Positions 18,887-27,475 of a stretch of DNA of 64,000 nt are shown here, in pieces. Below the pieces are notes generated by a model, which was not told where the DNA came from, did not search any database, and worked only from the letters and a program-made list of their open reading frames with translations. The DNA lies in assembly GCA_022226935.1 (NCBI GenBank), contig CP092081.1, positions 4,165,539-4,229,538 of the forward strand, written 5' to 3'. A program made the translations under genes and the position numbers. Numbering within the stretch: the stretch's first letter is position 1; each line of letters opens with the position of its first letter. Origin of the DNA: Nitrospira sp. Its GTDB lineage: Bacteria; Nitrospirota; Nitrospiria; Nitrospirales; Nitrospiraceae.

Positions 18887-19036
18887 ATGTCGTCTTACCC
18901 CGGCGACGTGCCGGTGCCCCATCTCCGACCGAAGGCCGGGATTCAGATACACCACTGCTGTCGAGCCGATACAAACTCCACCATGTTCGATTGCGAACAG
19001 TGCGGTTCACGCGAGATCGTACGTCTTACTCTATAG
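18887..19036 (+). CDS. Possible 49-residue cysteine-rich (zinc-ribbon-like) peptide
   Basis: Open frame from ATG 18887 to TAG 19036. The C-terminal half has HHCCRADTNSTMFDCEQCGS: a CC pair and a CxxCG pair spaced like a small zinc ribbon, ending REIVRLTL. It lies 13 bases after the small membrane protein and before a good terminator, so it could be its last co-transcribed gene. No clear ribosome site is seen and codon evidence is thin, so it may be chance. Confidence 0.33.
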   Translation: MSSYPGDVPVPHLRPKAGIQIHHCCRADTNSTMFDCEQCGSREIVRLTL

Positions 19037-19094
19037 CCCCTCTGTCCCAGTTCGACAGAGTGCCCCGCCCCTTCAACAAGGCGCCGGGCAGCAC

Positions 19095-19140
19095 GTAGGG
19101 AGCCGGACGATATACCCCCGTTCGGCTCCCTACTTCTTTT
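19095..19140 (+). terminator. Rho-independent terminator
   Basis: An 11-bp perfect stem GTAGGGAGCCG / CGGCTCCCTAC, extended by three more pairs (one G-U), an 11-base loop, and the T-rich tail TTCTTTT. This is the best intrinsic terminator in the window. It ends the short transcript 18673-19036 and insulates cassette 4. Confidence 0.85.
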
Positions 19141-19287
19141 GGCTCCATGCTGCTTGGTCCAAGGGGAGCAGCCATAACAAGGACGGAACCTCTCCTGACG
19201 CTCGGCGAGGCGCTGCGCAACAGGCGCGATGTTCAGGGTAATCGCCACCACCGGTCTGCATTTTTTGCCGTCGTGATACGGAACCCT

Positions 19288-19300
19288 AACATTCCCTTCC
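19288..19300 (+). promoter_or_regulatory. AACATTCCCTTCC motif upstream of cassette 4 sigma gene
   Basis: The same 13 bases occur at 25649-25661, upstream of the cassette 5 sigma gene at a similar distance (97 and 85 bases before the start codons). A close variant lies at 39021-39032, upstream of exbB. Conservation in otherwise unalike intergenic DNA suggests a shared promoter or operator element. Function not known. Confidence 0.4.
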
Positions 19301-19396
19301 GGCCCTCAACCTCTTATGATCGTGCCGCCGGATCGAACGGCATCGGCCACCATCGGCGCCACACGCGATCGAGTGCCTTCGACAACTCACACCATC

Positions 19397-19897
19397 ATGC
19401 ACAGCGAACTTTTCCATCTGTTTCAATCCTGCGTGCTGGACCTTCGGCGGTTCTTGTTCAAACGCGTTCAATGTGAAGACACGGCGGCGGACTTATGCCA
19501 GGACACATATCTTCGGCTGGCACGGCTCAAATCGTCCGCCCACGTGCACAATCTTCGCGGATTCATCTTTCAAATTGCAGACAATTTAGCCATCGATCAT
19601 CTTCGATCACGGACGCGCTTTCAGCAACAGTATGGCGGCCCTCCGTCGGACGAACTGGCGGCATCGGCGCCACTCCCGGATCGCGAGTTCGCCGCCAAAC
19701 AAGAACTGGCGATTCTAGAAACGGCCATCGCTGAATTGCCCCCCAAATGCCGGAGGGCATTTCTCCTGCATCGCGTGCGGCAGCTGAGTTATGAGGAAAT
19801 CGCGATTCAACTCGACATCGCGCAATCGACCGTCGAAAAACATATCAGCAAGGCGCTGGCGCATTGCCGGCATCGACTGAATCAGAGGGGTCGATAG
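19397..19897 (+). CDS. ECF sigma factor, FecI type (cassette 4)
   Basis: 166 residues from ATG 19397 (MHSELFHLFQSCVLDLRRFL); the open frame extends upstream to 19316 without resemblance to sigma factors. Region 2: CEDTAADLCQDTYLRLARLK and LRGFIFQIADNLAIDHLRS. Region 4: LPPKCRRAFLLHRVRQLSYE and EIAIQLDIAQSTVEKHISKA. Followed by FecR and receptor genes, and preceded by the AACATTCCCTTCC motif shared with cassette 5. No Shine-Dalgarno sequence is evident at the chosen start. Family certain. Confidence 0.92.
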   Translation: MHSELFHLFQSCVLDLRRFLFKRVQCEDTAADLCQDTYLRLARLKSSAHVHNLRGFIFQIADNLAIDHLRSRTRFQQQYGGPPSDELAASAPLPDREFAAKQELAILETAIAELPPKCRRAFLLHRVRQLSYEEIAIQLDIAQSTVEKHISKALAHCRHRLNQRGR

Positions 19898-19959
19898 GAC
19901 AGTCGACGGACACATCGAAATTTGGGATGATCCCTCCCGACTCATCATTCGCAGGACCT

Positions 19960-20961
19960 ATGAGTTCGACGTCTACACCAGACCCCGAAGCGCATGTGAT
20001 CAAGGAAGCTTCCGAGTGGTTCGCTCGCCTTCGCGCCACGGATGTGACGCCGCGCGAACAGGACGCATTCACGCAGTGGAAAGCACAACACCCGACGCAC
20101 GAAGAGGCCTACGACGCCTTGTGCCGCTTGTGGGCCAAGCTGGAAGAGCCCAGTCACGCGGCCTTTCGAGCCGAACGCCCCATCGCGAGTCCATCGGGCC
20201 ACTCCCCGCCTACCGAGAGAAATCCGTCCGCATCGAGAATCCTTGGCGGTAAACGGAGCCTGGTGTTCGCCGCGGTGATCGCGTTGCTGACGACGGTGGC
20301 GGCACTCTGGATTCCACATGCGCTGCACAGGTGGAAGAGCGATGTCAGCACCGAGGCCGGTGAACAACGTCACCTGAACCTCGCGGACGGATCCACGGTG
20401 CTGCTGAATACTCAGAGCGCGCTGGCTATCGGAACCTGGCGAGATCGCCGCGAGGTGACCTTGCTCAAAGGAGAAGCCGCCTTTTCCGTCACACCGGACC
20501 CCGAGAAACCGTTCATTGTCGCGGCGGGACCCGGAACGGTTCAGGTCGTTGGGACGAAATTTTCGATCCGTAAACATCCGGATCGTGTCACCGTGACGGT
20601 CTCAGAAGGTACCGTCACCATTCACGCGACGGTCTCAGCTGATCCGGTACGAGTCCAGGCGGGCCAGGAAGTCTCTTACGACACACAGGGTATCGGCCCC
20701 ATTAGAAACGCCGATTTCATGAAAGCCTTGGCCTGGCAGCGAGGACAACTGGTCTTTACCATGGAGCCCTTGTCCGGCGTCATCGATGAGCTCAACCGAT
20801 ACCATTCCGGCGCCATGATCCTGGCCAATCCCGCCCTTCGTCCACGAGTGGTCAGCGGAGTGTTCGCGACGAACGATCCTCTGCGCGTCCTTGATGCGAT
20901 TACCCAGACGCTCCACGTTCGCTCTCTTTCCATTGCCGGCCGCGTGGTTCTTCTCTACTGA
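19960..20961 (+). CDS. FecR-family anti-sigma/transmembrane sensor (cassette 4)
   Basis: 333 residues from the ATG at 19960, picked because GCAGGA precedes it and it gives the usual family N-terminus (HVIKEASEWFARLRATDVTP); ATG 19927 and TTG 19864 are in-frame alternatives, the latter overlapping the sigma gene. Membrane span about 100-118 (SLVFAAVIALLTTVAALW). Periplasmic FecR domain from about 129 (VSTEAGEQRHLNLADGSTVL) with LLKGEAAFSVTPDPEKPFIV. The C-terminus (VRSLSIAGRVVLLY) is the receptor-contacting end. Serves as signal relay for the receptor downstream. Confidence 0.92.
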   Translation: MSSTSTPDPEAHVIKEASEWFARLRATDVTPREQDAFTQWKAQHPTHEEAYDALCRLWAKLEEPSHAAFRAERPIASPSGHSPPTERNPSASRILGGKRSLVFAAVIALLTTVAALWIPHALHRWKSDVSTEAGEQRHLNLADGSTVLLNTQSALAIGTWRDRREVTLLKGEAAFSVTPDPEKPFIVAAGPGTVQVVGTKFSIRKHPDRVTVTVSEGTVTIHATVSADPVRVQAGQEVSYDTQGIGPIRNADFMKALAWQRGQLVFTMEPLSGVIDELNRYHSGAMILANPALRPRVVSGVFATNDPLRVLDAITQTLHVRSLSIAGRVVLLY

Positions 20962-21108
20962 CGGCACCTCGGCACTCACAGCTTCTCCATCACACCGCTC
21001 GAAGGTTTATTTCATTTTTGAATAGTGGTCATCCGCCGCGCATTCGTCTTAACGATACAGCAGGCAGCAGTGCCTTTCGACAAGCGTTCACATATGGAGG
21101 CGGCAGTG

Positions 21109-23583
21109 ATGCGACTCGGCACAATCCGGATGATGGTGGCAGGCGTTCTGGTGATCGGATACGTGGCATTCGGGAGCACGCCGGTTCAGTCACAAGACTC
21201 ATTTCAGCAGGAAACATCCGCATCCATGACCTTCGATATTCCCGCCCAGCCGCTCATCAATGCGTTGATAGCCTTCTCCGCGCAGACCGGGATGCAGGTC
21301 CTATACGAAGGAGCCATCGCGCAAGACGTGTGGAGCCCGGGTGCGACCGGAACATTGCTCCCTGCGGAGGCGTTGCACAGCCTTCTGCGAAATACCGGCT
21401 TGTCATACCGCACCACCCCCAATGGAACGGTAACGTTGGAGCGCGGGTCCCTGCCTCCCCTTCCGCCCGCCTCCTCGGTCGCTCCTCCTGAACAACCATT
21501 CGCCTCACAGGGCGCCTCAGCGCAGATGCAACCCGGACGAAAGCCCGTCAAGGTTCCTGAAATCGTGGTCAAGGACATTCGCGAGCGCGACGACGATGCG
21601 GCATCCTACGTCGCGGAAGAAAGCAGCACGGCGACGCGCACGGACACGCCGATGATTCAAGTGCCGCAATCGGTCGGCGTGGTGACCAGAAGATTGATGG
21701 ACGATCAAAAAGCGATCCGGGTGGAGCAGGCGCTCCGGAACGTCAGCGGCGTGGCGATCGGTTATAGCGCGCAAGGGCGAGCCGCCAACGACACGATGTT
21801 TTGCCGAGGCTTTCCCTGCGCCTTTTTCAAGAACAATCTGCGCAACGACGATTTTCAACAATCGTTCGCGTTCCGCGATATCGCCAACATGCAGCGGCTC
21901 GAGGTCCTCAAAGGTCCGGCCTCGGTGCTTTATGGCCGCAGCGAACCGGGCGGCATCATCAATATCTTGACCAAACAACCCCTCGCAGATCGCTACGCAT
22001 CGATCGAGCAAATCGTCGGCAGCTACGACTTCTACCGCACGATGGTGGACGCGACCGGCCCGCTGGACGAAAAAAAGACCCTGCTCTACCGCATCAATGG
22101 CGCCTACGAAAATACCGGAAGTTTTCGGGATTTCGTGCATGGGCAACGCTATTTCATCGCACCGGCCTTCGCATGGAAGCCGAGCAGCAACACCACCGTC
22201 ACGATCGAATCGGAATACATCCGGGATCGGCTGTCGTCCGACGGCGGCTTGCCCGCAATCGGACGCAACATCGCGCCGATCCCCCGCACTCGCTTTTTGG
22301 GAGAGCCGTTCGATTCGACGGGGGTCGAAGAAGCGCGGGTCAGTCTGCGGGTGGCGCATCGGTTCAACGACAATTGGCAGATCGAGAGCCAATTCCGGGC
22401 CGACGAGAGCACGATCATCGGCCACTTTACAAATCCGGGCTCCGTTCAGGCCGATAATCAGACCTTGACGCGTCTGCTGTTCGATCAGCTCGCCGATACG
22501 TCCAGCTATTACTGGCGGAACGATGTGATCGGGAAAGCGACCACCGGCTCCATCAAGCACAATGTGCTGACCGGCGTGGAGATCGGGAGACAATCAGGCT
22601 CGTTGGATATCGCCACCGCGCCGTTCGGAACCATCAACATTTACAATCCGATCTATAACCAAACGCTGGTCCCGTCGCTCACCAAGGCCCGCCTGGTACG
22701 CACGTTCGCCAATGCCGTGGGTGTCTATATTCAAGACCAGGTCGAAGTATTCCCGAATTTCCACGTGCTCGCCGGCGCGCGCGGCGATTATTTCTATCAA
22801 CACAGCATGTCGGCGAACGGCGACACGAAGGCGGAAAATGTCGGCTTCAGCCCTCGTATCGGCGTCACGTATCAACCGATTCAGCCGGTGGCGTTCTATG
22901 CCAATGTCACGCGGTCGTTTCAACCGACGTTCGGGCCGTTCGCTGCGGTCAACAATTTATATATCCCCACCACCGGCACACAGTTCGAGGCGGGCATGAA
23001 AGCGGACATCGTGCCGGGACGCCTGACGTCGACGTTGGCGGTGTACCGCATCCTCAAAAAAAATGTTCTCGCCACGGACCCGAGTAATTTTCTCTTTCAA
23101 ATTCAGACGGGCGCCCAGCGCAGTCAGGGCATCGAATACGACCTGACGGCGCAGCTCACGCCCGCCTGGAAAGTGATCGCCACTTATGCGTATACCGATG
23201 CCCGCGTGGCCGCCGATACGGTGATCGCGGTGGGCAATCGACTCCCGTTGATCGCACGCCATACGGGCAGCTTCTGGACCACGTACGATTTTCAAGGAGG
23301 CATGCTCTCAGGATTCGGCGTCGGGGCGGGTCTGTATCTGGTCGGCGAGCGGGCCGGCGACATCAATAACACCTTCGAGCTGCCGGGATATGTGCGGACC
23401 GACGCGGCCCTGTACTATCGCAAACAGGATGTCTTTTCGCACACCAATCTCGTGGCGCAGCTCAACATTCAAAATCTGCTCGACCAGAACTATTATTCCG
23501 GCGGCTTCCAAACGCGAGGCGCGTCGGCCTTTGCCGGCGCGCCGCTCACGTTCTACGGGTCGGTCAAGTTGGAATTCAATTAA
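21109..23583 (+). CDS. TonB-dependent siderophore receptor with STN domain (cassette 4)
   Basis: 824 residues from ATG 21109, chosen because GGAGG lies 8 bases before it and the protein then begins with a clean signal peptide (MRLGTIRMMVAGVLVIGYVA). STN domain about 40-111 (MTFDIPAQPLINALIAFSAQ); TonB box PEIVVKD at 150-156; plug with VPQSVGVVTRRLMDDQKAIR and LEVLKGPASVLYGRSEPGGI; barrel ending FYGSVKLEFN. Unusually, the plug's conserved RGF is bracketed by cysteines, CRGFPC (232-237), shared only with the cassette 5 receptor. Overall the two are close paralogues. A PepSY gene follows after 15 bases. Confidence 0.93.
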   Translation: MRLGTIRMMVAGVLVIGYVAFGSTPVQSQDSFQQETSASMTFDIPAQPLINALIAFSAQTGMQVLYEGAIAQDVWSPGATGTLLPAEALHSLLRNTGLSYRTTPNGTVTLERGSLPPLPPASSVAPPEQPFASQGASAQMQPGRKPVKVPEIVVKDIRERDDDAASYVAEESSTATRTDTPMIQVPQSVGVVTRRLMDDQKAIRVEQALRNVSGVAIGYSAQGRAANDTMFCRGFPCAFFKNNLRNDDFQQSFAFRDIANMQRLEVLKGPASVLYGRSEPGGIINILTKQPLADRYASIEQIVGSYDFYRTMVDATGPLDEKKTLLYRINGAYENTGSFRDFVHGQRYFIAPAFAWKPSSNTTVTIESEYIRDRLSSDGGLPAIGRNIAPIPRTRFLGEPFDSTGVEEARVSLRVAHRFNDNWQIESQFRADESTIIGHFTNPGSVQADNQTLTRLLFDQLADTSSYYWRNDVIGKATTGSIKHNVLTGVEIGRQSGSLDIATAPFGTINIYNPIYNQTLVPSLTKARLVRTFANAVGVYIQDQVEVFPNFHVLAGARGDYFYQHSMSANGDTKAENVGFSPRIGVTYQPIQPVAFYANVTRSFQPTFGPFAAVNNLYIPTTGTQFEAGMKADIVPGRLTSTLAVYRILKKNVLATDPSNFLFQIQTGAQRSQGIEYDLTAQLTPAWKVIATYAYTDARVAADTVIAVGNRLPLIARHTGSFWTTYDFQGGMLSGFGVGAGLYLVGERAGDINNTFELPGYVRTDAALYYRKQDVFSHTNLVAQLNIQNLLDQNYYSGGFQTRGASAFAGAPLTFYGSVKLEFN

Positions 23584-23598
23584 ACCCGGATATTCATT

Positions 23599-24732
23599 AT
23601 GTTGACCCTAGCAGCGCTGAAACGCTGGTACGTCATTCACAAATGGACGAGCCTGATTTGCACGGTCTTCTTGCTGCTTCTCTGCGTGACCGGTTTGCCC
23701 ATTGTCTTTCGAGACGAACTCGCCGTCTGGCTGGGAGACGCAGTCGAACCGCCCGAGCATGCGGCGGCCCTGCCGGTGAATCTCGAGGAGCTGGTGAAGG
23801 ATGCGCACGCGCGGCATCCGGCAGGCCACGTGAAATTTCTCACCCTCGACGAGGATCATCCGGCCTGGTTTGTCTCGTTGGGAGAGACCCTCACGGCGCA
23901 AGACAATACGGCCTTGTTTATGTACGACTCCAGAACCGGCGCGTTTCTTCACGATCGGCCTCTGAATCAAGGCATGCTCAATTTTCTTTTGAAACTGCAT
24001 GTCGAACTCTTGGCCGGCTTGCCCGGCACGCTCTTTCTCGGAGCTATGGGCCTGCTCTTTGTCGCCTCCGTGATTTCCGGCGTCGTGGTGTACGGACCCT
24101 TTATGCGCAAACTGCCGTTCGGCACCGTCCGGCGGCAAGGGAGCCGGCAGCTCACGTGGTTGGATCTGCACAATCTGCTGGGAATCGTCACGGTGGTCTG
24201 GGTGCTCGTCGTCGGGATCACCGGCGTGATCAATACATTGGAAGTGCCGTTATTGAGCTATTGGCAACGCACCGAGTTGGCGGGAATGATCGCGCCCTGG
24301 AAAGGCAAACCCGCTCCGTCGGTCATGAAGCCGGTCGACGATGTCGTCGGCGCGGCGCAGGCGGCGGCGCCCGGTAGGGTCATCCGTTTCGTGGCATTTC
24401 CCGGGACGCGCTTCGCCAGCCCCCATCACTATATGGTGTTCATGCGGGGGCAGACACCGCTGACGGCTCGACTCCTGACGCCGCTGCTCATCGATGCGGA
24501 AACGGCGCACGTCACCGATGTACGAACACTGCCGTGGTATTTGACGATGCTGCGGCTCTCGCAGCCGCTACATTTCGGGGATTACGGCGGGCTGCCCTTG
24601 AAAATCGTCTGGGCACTGCTCGACGCGATCACGATCGTGGTGCTGGTCAGCGGCTTGTATCTGTGGAAAAAGACGCGGCAGGCTCCCGAGGACATCGGGC
24701 CCATCGAGGTCGCGGCACAACGGAGCGCATAA
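23599..24732 (+). CDS. PepSY-TM membrane protein, probable siderophore-iron reductase (cassette 4)
   Basis: 377 residues. Four membrane segments: [20 protein letters not shown] near the N-terminus; LLAGLPGTLFLGAMGLLFVA; LLGIVTVVWVLVVGITGVIN; and a last one before a basic end (ITIVVLVSGLYLWKKTRQ). Histidines fall in or next to helices (IHKW, KLHVELLAG, WLDLHNLLG, SQPLHFGDYG) and all are kept in the cassette 5 copy, as expected of haem ligands. FoxB and related PepSY_TM proteins are inner-membrane haem reductases for ferric siderophores. The 15-base gap from the receptor and zero gap to the methyltransferase indicate one operon. Function inferred from family and context. Confidence 0.87.
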   Translation: MLTLAALKRWYVIHKWTSLICTVFLLLLCVTGLPIVFRDELAVWLGDAVEPPEHAAALPVNLEELVKDAHARHPAGHVKFLTLDEDHPAWFVSLGETLTAQDNTALFMYDSRTGAFLHDRPLNQGMLNFLLKLHVELLAGLPGTLFLGAMGLLFVASVISGVVVYGPFMRKLPFGTVRRQGSRQLTWLDLHNLLGIVTVVWVLVVGITGVINTLEVPLLSYWQRTELAGMIAPWKGKPAPSVMKPVDDVVGAAQAAAPGRVIRFVAFPGTRFASPHHYMVFMRGQTPLTARLLTPLLIDAETAHVTDVRTLPWYLTMLRLSQPLHFGDYGGLPLKIVWALLDAITIVVLVSGLYLWKKTRQAPEDIGPIEVAAQRSA

Positions 24733-25428
24733 ATGCGTGAGTCAATTCCCAATCCGCTTCACGATCCGCGTGCCGAAGCCGTCCTTGCGCGCCTGCATGC
24801 CCAAGGCGAGCGGGAATTCAAATATCTGCTCGCGCATGGCCTGGTGCATATGCTTCAGCGCTGGGTCACCCGGCGCACGCCAGACATCCATTGGGATTTT
24901 CTCCGGGACAAGCTGATTCCCCTGCACCCCGATAAATGCCGTTTGGCCTATGTGCTCTGTTGTTCGTTACGGGCGCAGCGGGTGGTGGAATTCGGAACGT
25001 CGTTCGGCGTTTCGACGATCTATCTGGCTGCCGCCGTGCGTGACTCGGCGCAGGGCGGGACCGACGGCCTGGTCATCGGGACGGAGATCGAACCCACCAA
25101 GGCGGCTGCCGCGCGGGCCCATCTCGCCGAGGCCGGCCTGGCTGAGTTCGTGGACGTTCGTGAAGGCGATGCGCTGGAGACGTTGCAAAATGTCGGCGGC
25201 CCGGCGGATTTTTTATTGCTGGACAGTTGGACGCGCTACGCGCGGCCGATCATCGAGATCATGGCGCCGCAGCTCCGGCCTGGCGCGATCGTGATGGCCG
25301 ATAACGTGGGGCAACTGCCCGGCGCCTATCGCGCCTACACCGACTATATCCGCAATCCGGCGAACGGCTTTCGCTCGACGCTTTGGCCCTATAAAGGAGG
25401 CGTGGAAATTTCCGTGCGCCTGCCGTGA
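24733..25428 (+). CDS. Class I SAM-dependent methyltransferase (O-methyltransferase-like)
   Basis: 231 residues starting directly after the PepSY stop codon. Motif I of Rossmann methyltransferases is VVEFGTSFGVS (84-94), with an acidic residue after the next strand (VIGTEIEP), then VREGDALETL and DFLLLDSW, the layout of the O-methyltransferase (family 3 / Methyltransf_24) group. It would use S-adenosylmethionine; the acceptor is unknown. An N-terminal helical extension of about 70 residues is present. Cassette 5 lacks an equivalent, so it is a cassette 4 extra. A role in modifying a siderophore or catecholate is possible but unsupported. Confidence 0.82.
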   Translation: MRESIPNPLHDPRAEAVLARLHAQGEREFKYLLAHGLVHMLQRWVTRRTPDIHWDFLRDKLIPLHPDKCRLAYVLCCSLRAQRVVEFGTSFGVSTIYLAAAVRDSAQGGTDGLVIGTEIEPTKAAAARAHLAEAGLAEFVDVREGDALETLQNVGGPADFLLLDSWTRYARPIIEIMAPQLRPGAIVMADNVGQLPGAYRAYTDYIRNPANGFRSTLWPYKGGVEISVRLP

Positions 25429-25745
25429 GAGGTGAAACACGTCCGCATTTTCGTCAGCCAGGCAAAGGGGACAGATTGAAACGGACGATGTCGTGCAGCC
25501 ATGTATTGTTCGGCACGCGAGACGGAGCCCGAGCAACAGAAAGAACGTACAGGGCTCAGCGATCATGGCCGCACCGGTCGGCTCAGTGCCGGACAGGACT
25601 TGCGTGACAGAGAAACCTTCAAGGCAGATTGTTATTTTCCAGAAATCGAACATTCCCTTCCTCTCTTGACGGCTGGTACCTTTCGCATCGGATCACGAGG
25701 CGGAAACGGCTCTGTCGCCGTCTGTCTCACCGTCGGAGAGGCTGC
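25429..25745. other. Intergenic region before cassette 5
   Basis: 317 bases with no credible gene. Contains the 13-base motif at 25649-25661 and presumably the cassette 5 promoter. Confidence 0.45.
25649..25661 (+). promoter_or_regulatory. AACATTCCCTTCC motif upstream of cassette 5 sigma gene
   Basis: Second exact copy of the 13-mer at 19288-19300, 85 bases before the cassette 5 sigma start. The flank ATCGA is shared with the variant at 39015-39032. Candidate promoter or regulator site. Confidence 0.4.
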
Positions 25746-26261
25746 ATGTTGCCCGTCCAGGACTTCGAAGAACTGTTTCATTCCGCGCGCAATGATCTCC
25801 GGCGATTTCTTTCGCGGCGGGTCGCGTGCCCCCATACGGTCTCCGACCTGATGCAGGAAGCGTTTCTGAAATTGATGGGGGCGCCGCCCGCGACGGACAT
25901 CAGGGATCCGCGCGCCTATCTGTTCAGGATCGCAGCCAATATTGCCATCAATCATGGACGGAGCAGCCGAGAAACGCTCCTGCCTGCCTGTGCGCCGACC
26001 CTCTCCGACGAACGATCGCTGGAAATTGTGGATGAACGGACTCCTGAACGAGTCTTGGACGGCAACCGGCAACTCCAGCGCGTGATGGAGGCGATCGAAT
26101 CCCTGCCGCCGCGCTGCAAGGAAGTTTTTGTGCTCTACCGGTTCCATAACCTCAGTCAAGCCGATATTGCCGAGAAATTGGGCATTTCACCGAGCATGGT
26201 CGAAAAACACGTGATTCGCGCGATGCGGAATTGCCGCGACGCCCGAGATCAAGCGACCTGA
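25746..26261 (+). CDS. ECF sigma factor, FecI type (cassette 5)
   Basis: 171 residues from ATG 25746, with GGAGAG 5 bases upstream; the frame extends 39 codons further but without support. Region 2: HTVSDLMQEAFLKLMGAPPA and PRAYLFRIAANIAINHGRSS. Region 4: SLPPRCKEVFVLYRFHNLSQ and ADIAEKLGISPSMVEKHVIR. The FecR gene begins 10 bases after the stop. Same expected role as the other four. Confidence 0.93.
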   Translation: MLPVQDFEELFHSARNDLRRFLSRRVACPHTVSDLMQEAFLKLMGAPPATDIRDPRAYLFRIAANIAINHGRSSRETLLPACAPTLSDERSLEIVDERTPERVLDGNRQLQRVMEAIESLPPRCKEVFVLYRFHNLSQADIAEKLGISPSMVEKHVIRAMRNCRDARDQAT

Positions 26262-26271
26262 GGATCTTGGC

Positions 26272-27309
26272 ATGCCGTGTGTCGAAGAGAGTGCAGGACC
26301 TTTCATGGATCGACCGAAAGAGAACGGGCCGGATAGGCCGGACTCCGAAGAGCCCTACGACGCCGCGGTCCGCTGGCTGCTGGCGCTCCGGCGGCCCGGC
26401 CTGACTCAACGCGATCGAGAGGCGTTTGAGCAGTGGCTGCATGCGGATTCCACGCATGCCCGCGCCTTCGAACGCTGCCGACTCGATTGGGAGGGGCTGG
26501 AACCGCTGTCGGCCGTGTACGGCCCGCAGAGCGACCTGAAGAAGGCGTCGTCGGTTCCTCGCTTTCGGACAAGATGGGGCTGGGTCCAGGCCATCGGACT
26601 CGCCGCCGCATTAGCGGCCGTCGTCACGATGGGGGTGTTCGTGATGAACCGGTTCCGTCCGACATTCGACACTACGGCCTCCACGCAGGTGGCCGAACAG
26701 ACGACCCTCACGATGACGGATGGTTCACGCATCGATCTGAACGGCCGTTCCAAGATCCGCGTGCAATATTATCGCGGGCGGCGCCTGGCTTATTTGGAGG
26801 AAGGTGAAGCGCTGTTCGACGTGGCAAAAGATGCCGACCGGCCGTTCATCGTCGACGTGGGGATCGGCACCGTTCGCGTCGTGGGCACCGCATTTCAAGT
26901 CACACGCCAGCCCGATCGGCTGGCGGTCATGGTATCGCGCGGAGAGGTGAGAGTCGAACAGACGGGCGCGCCCGCAAAGGCCGTGTCCCTCGTGGCCGGT
27001 CAAGGGGTGTCTGTCACAGCCGCCGGGTTGGAACCGATCCACCCGGTTGCGGCCGACAATATCGGGACGTGGAGAAAGCACGTGTTGGTGTTCGATCGCG
27101 CTCCGCTTCGGGATGTGGTCACGGCCCTCCAGCGCCAATATCACGGCACGATTCGGATCGATGCCGCCGCGGCCGATCTTCCTCTCACGGCGGTCATACA
27201 ATTTTCCGATATCGACACAACGTTGGCCTCCTTGCCGCGCACGCTTCCCGTCGTTGTCGATCATCCACTGCCGACGGAATGGCACATTCGCCGCGCAGTG
27301 AAGTCGTAG
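26272..27309 (+). CDS. FecR-family anti-sigma/transmembrane sensor (cassette 5)
   Basis: 345 residues from ATG 26272 (GAGGA about 8 bases upstream); ATG 26305 is an alternative with AGGA before it. Cytoplasmic region about 28-75 (AAVRWLLALRRPGLTQRDRE), membrane span about 104-126 (VQAIGLAAALAAVVTMGVFV), periplasmic FecR domain from about 138 (TQVAEQTTLTMTDGSRIDLN) with LEEGEALFDVAKDADRPFIV. The C-terminal part (IQFSDIDTTLASLPRTLPVV) contacts the receptor. Complete and ordinary for the family. Confidence 0.93.
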   Translation: MPCVEESAGPFMDRPKENGPDRPDSEEPYDAAVRWLLALRRPGLTQRDREAFEQWLHADSTHARAFERCRLDWEGLEPLSAVYGPQSDLKKASSVPRFRTRWGWVQAIGLAAALAAVVTMGVFVMNRFRPTFDTTASTQVAEQTTLTMTDGSRIDLNGRSKIRVQYYRGRRLAYLEEGEALFDVAKDADRPFIVDVGIGTVRVVGTAFQVTRQPDRLAVMVSRGEVRVEQTGAPAKAVSLVAGQGVSVTAAGLEPIHPVAADNIGTWRKHVLVFDRAPLRDVVTALQRQYHGTIRIDAAAADLPLTAVIQFSDIDTTLASLPRTLPVVVDHPLPTEWHIRRAVKS

Positions 27310-27475
27310 GGTCCACCGTCCGCTCATCCGGCTTCTTGCTCCCTTGCGCCGCCGCGCAGACTCATGCCGACTCCATTATTTTTTTCTTTCTTCGAAAACG
27401 GTGGTGAGGATCTTCCGGGATGGTGTGTCGTAGGAGGTGAGGAAGACACATACTTTCCGCGAAGGAGGACCATCT

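Noticed and set aside
18943..19251. 102-codon frame on the - strand over the terminator region
   Set aside because: It reads straight through the terminator hairpin and has no protein-like features.
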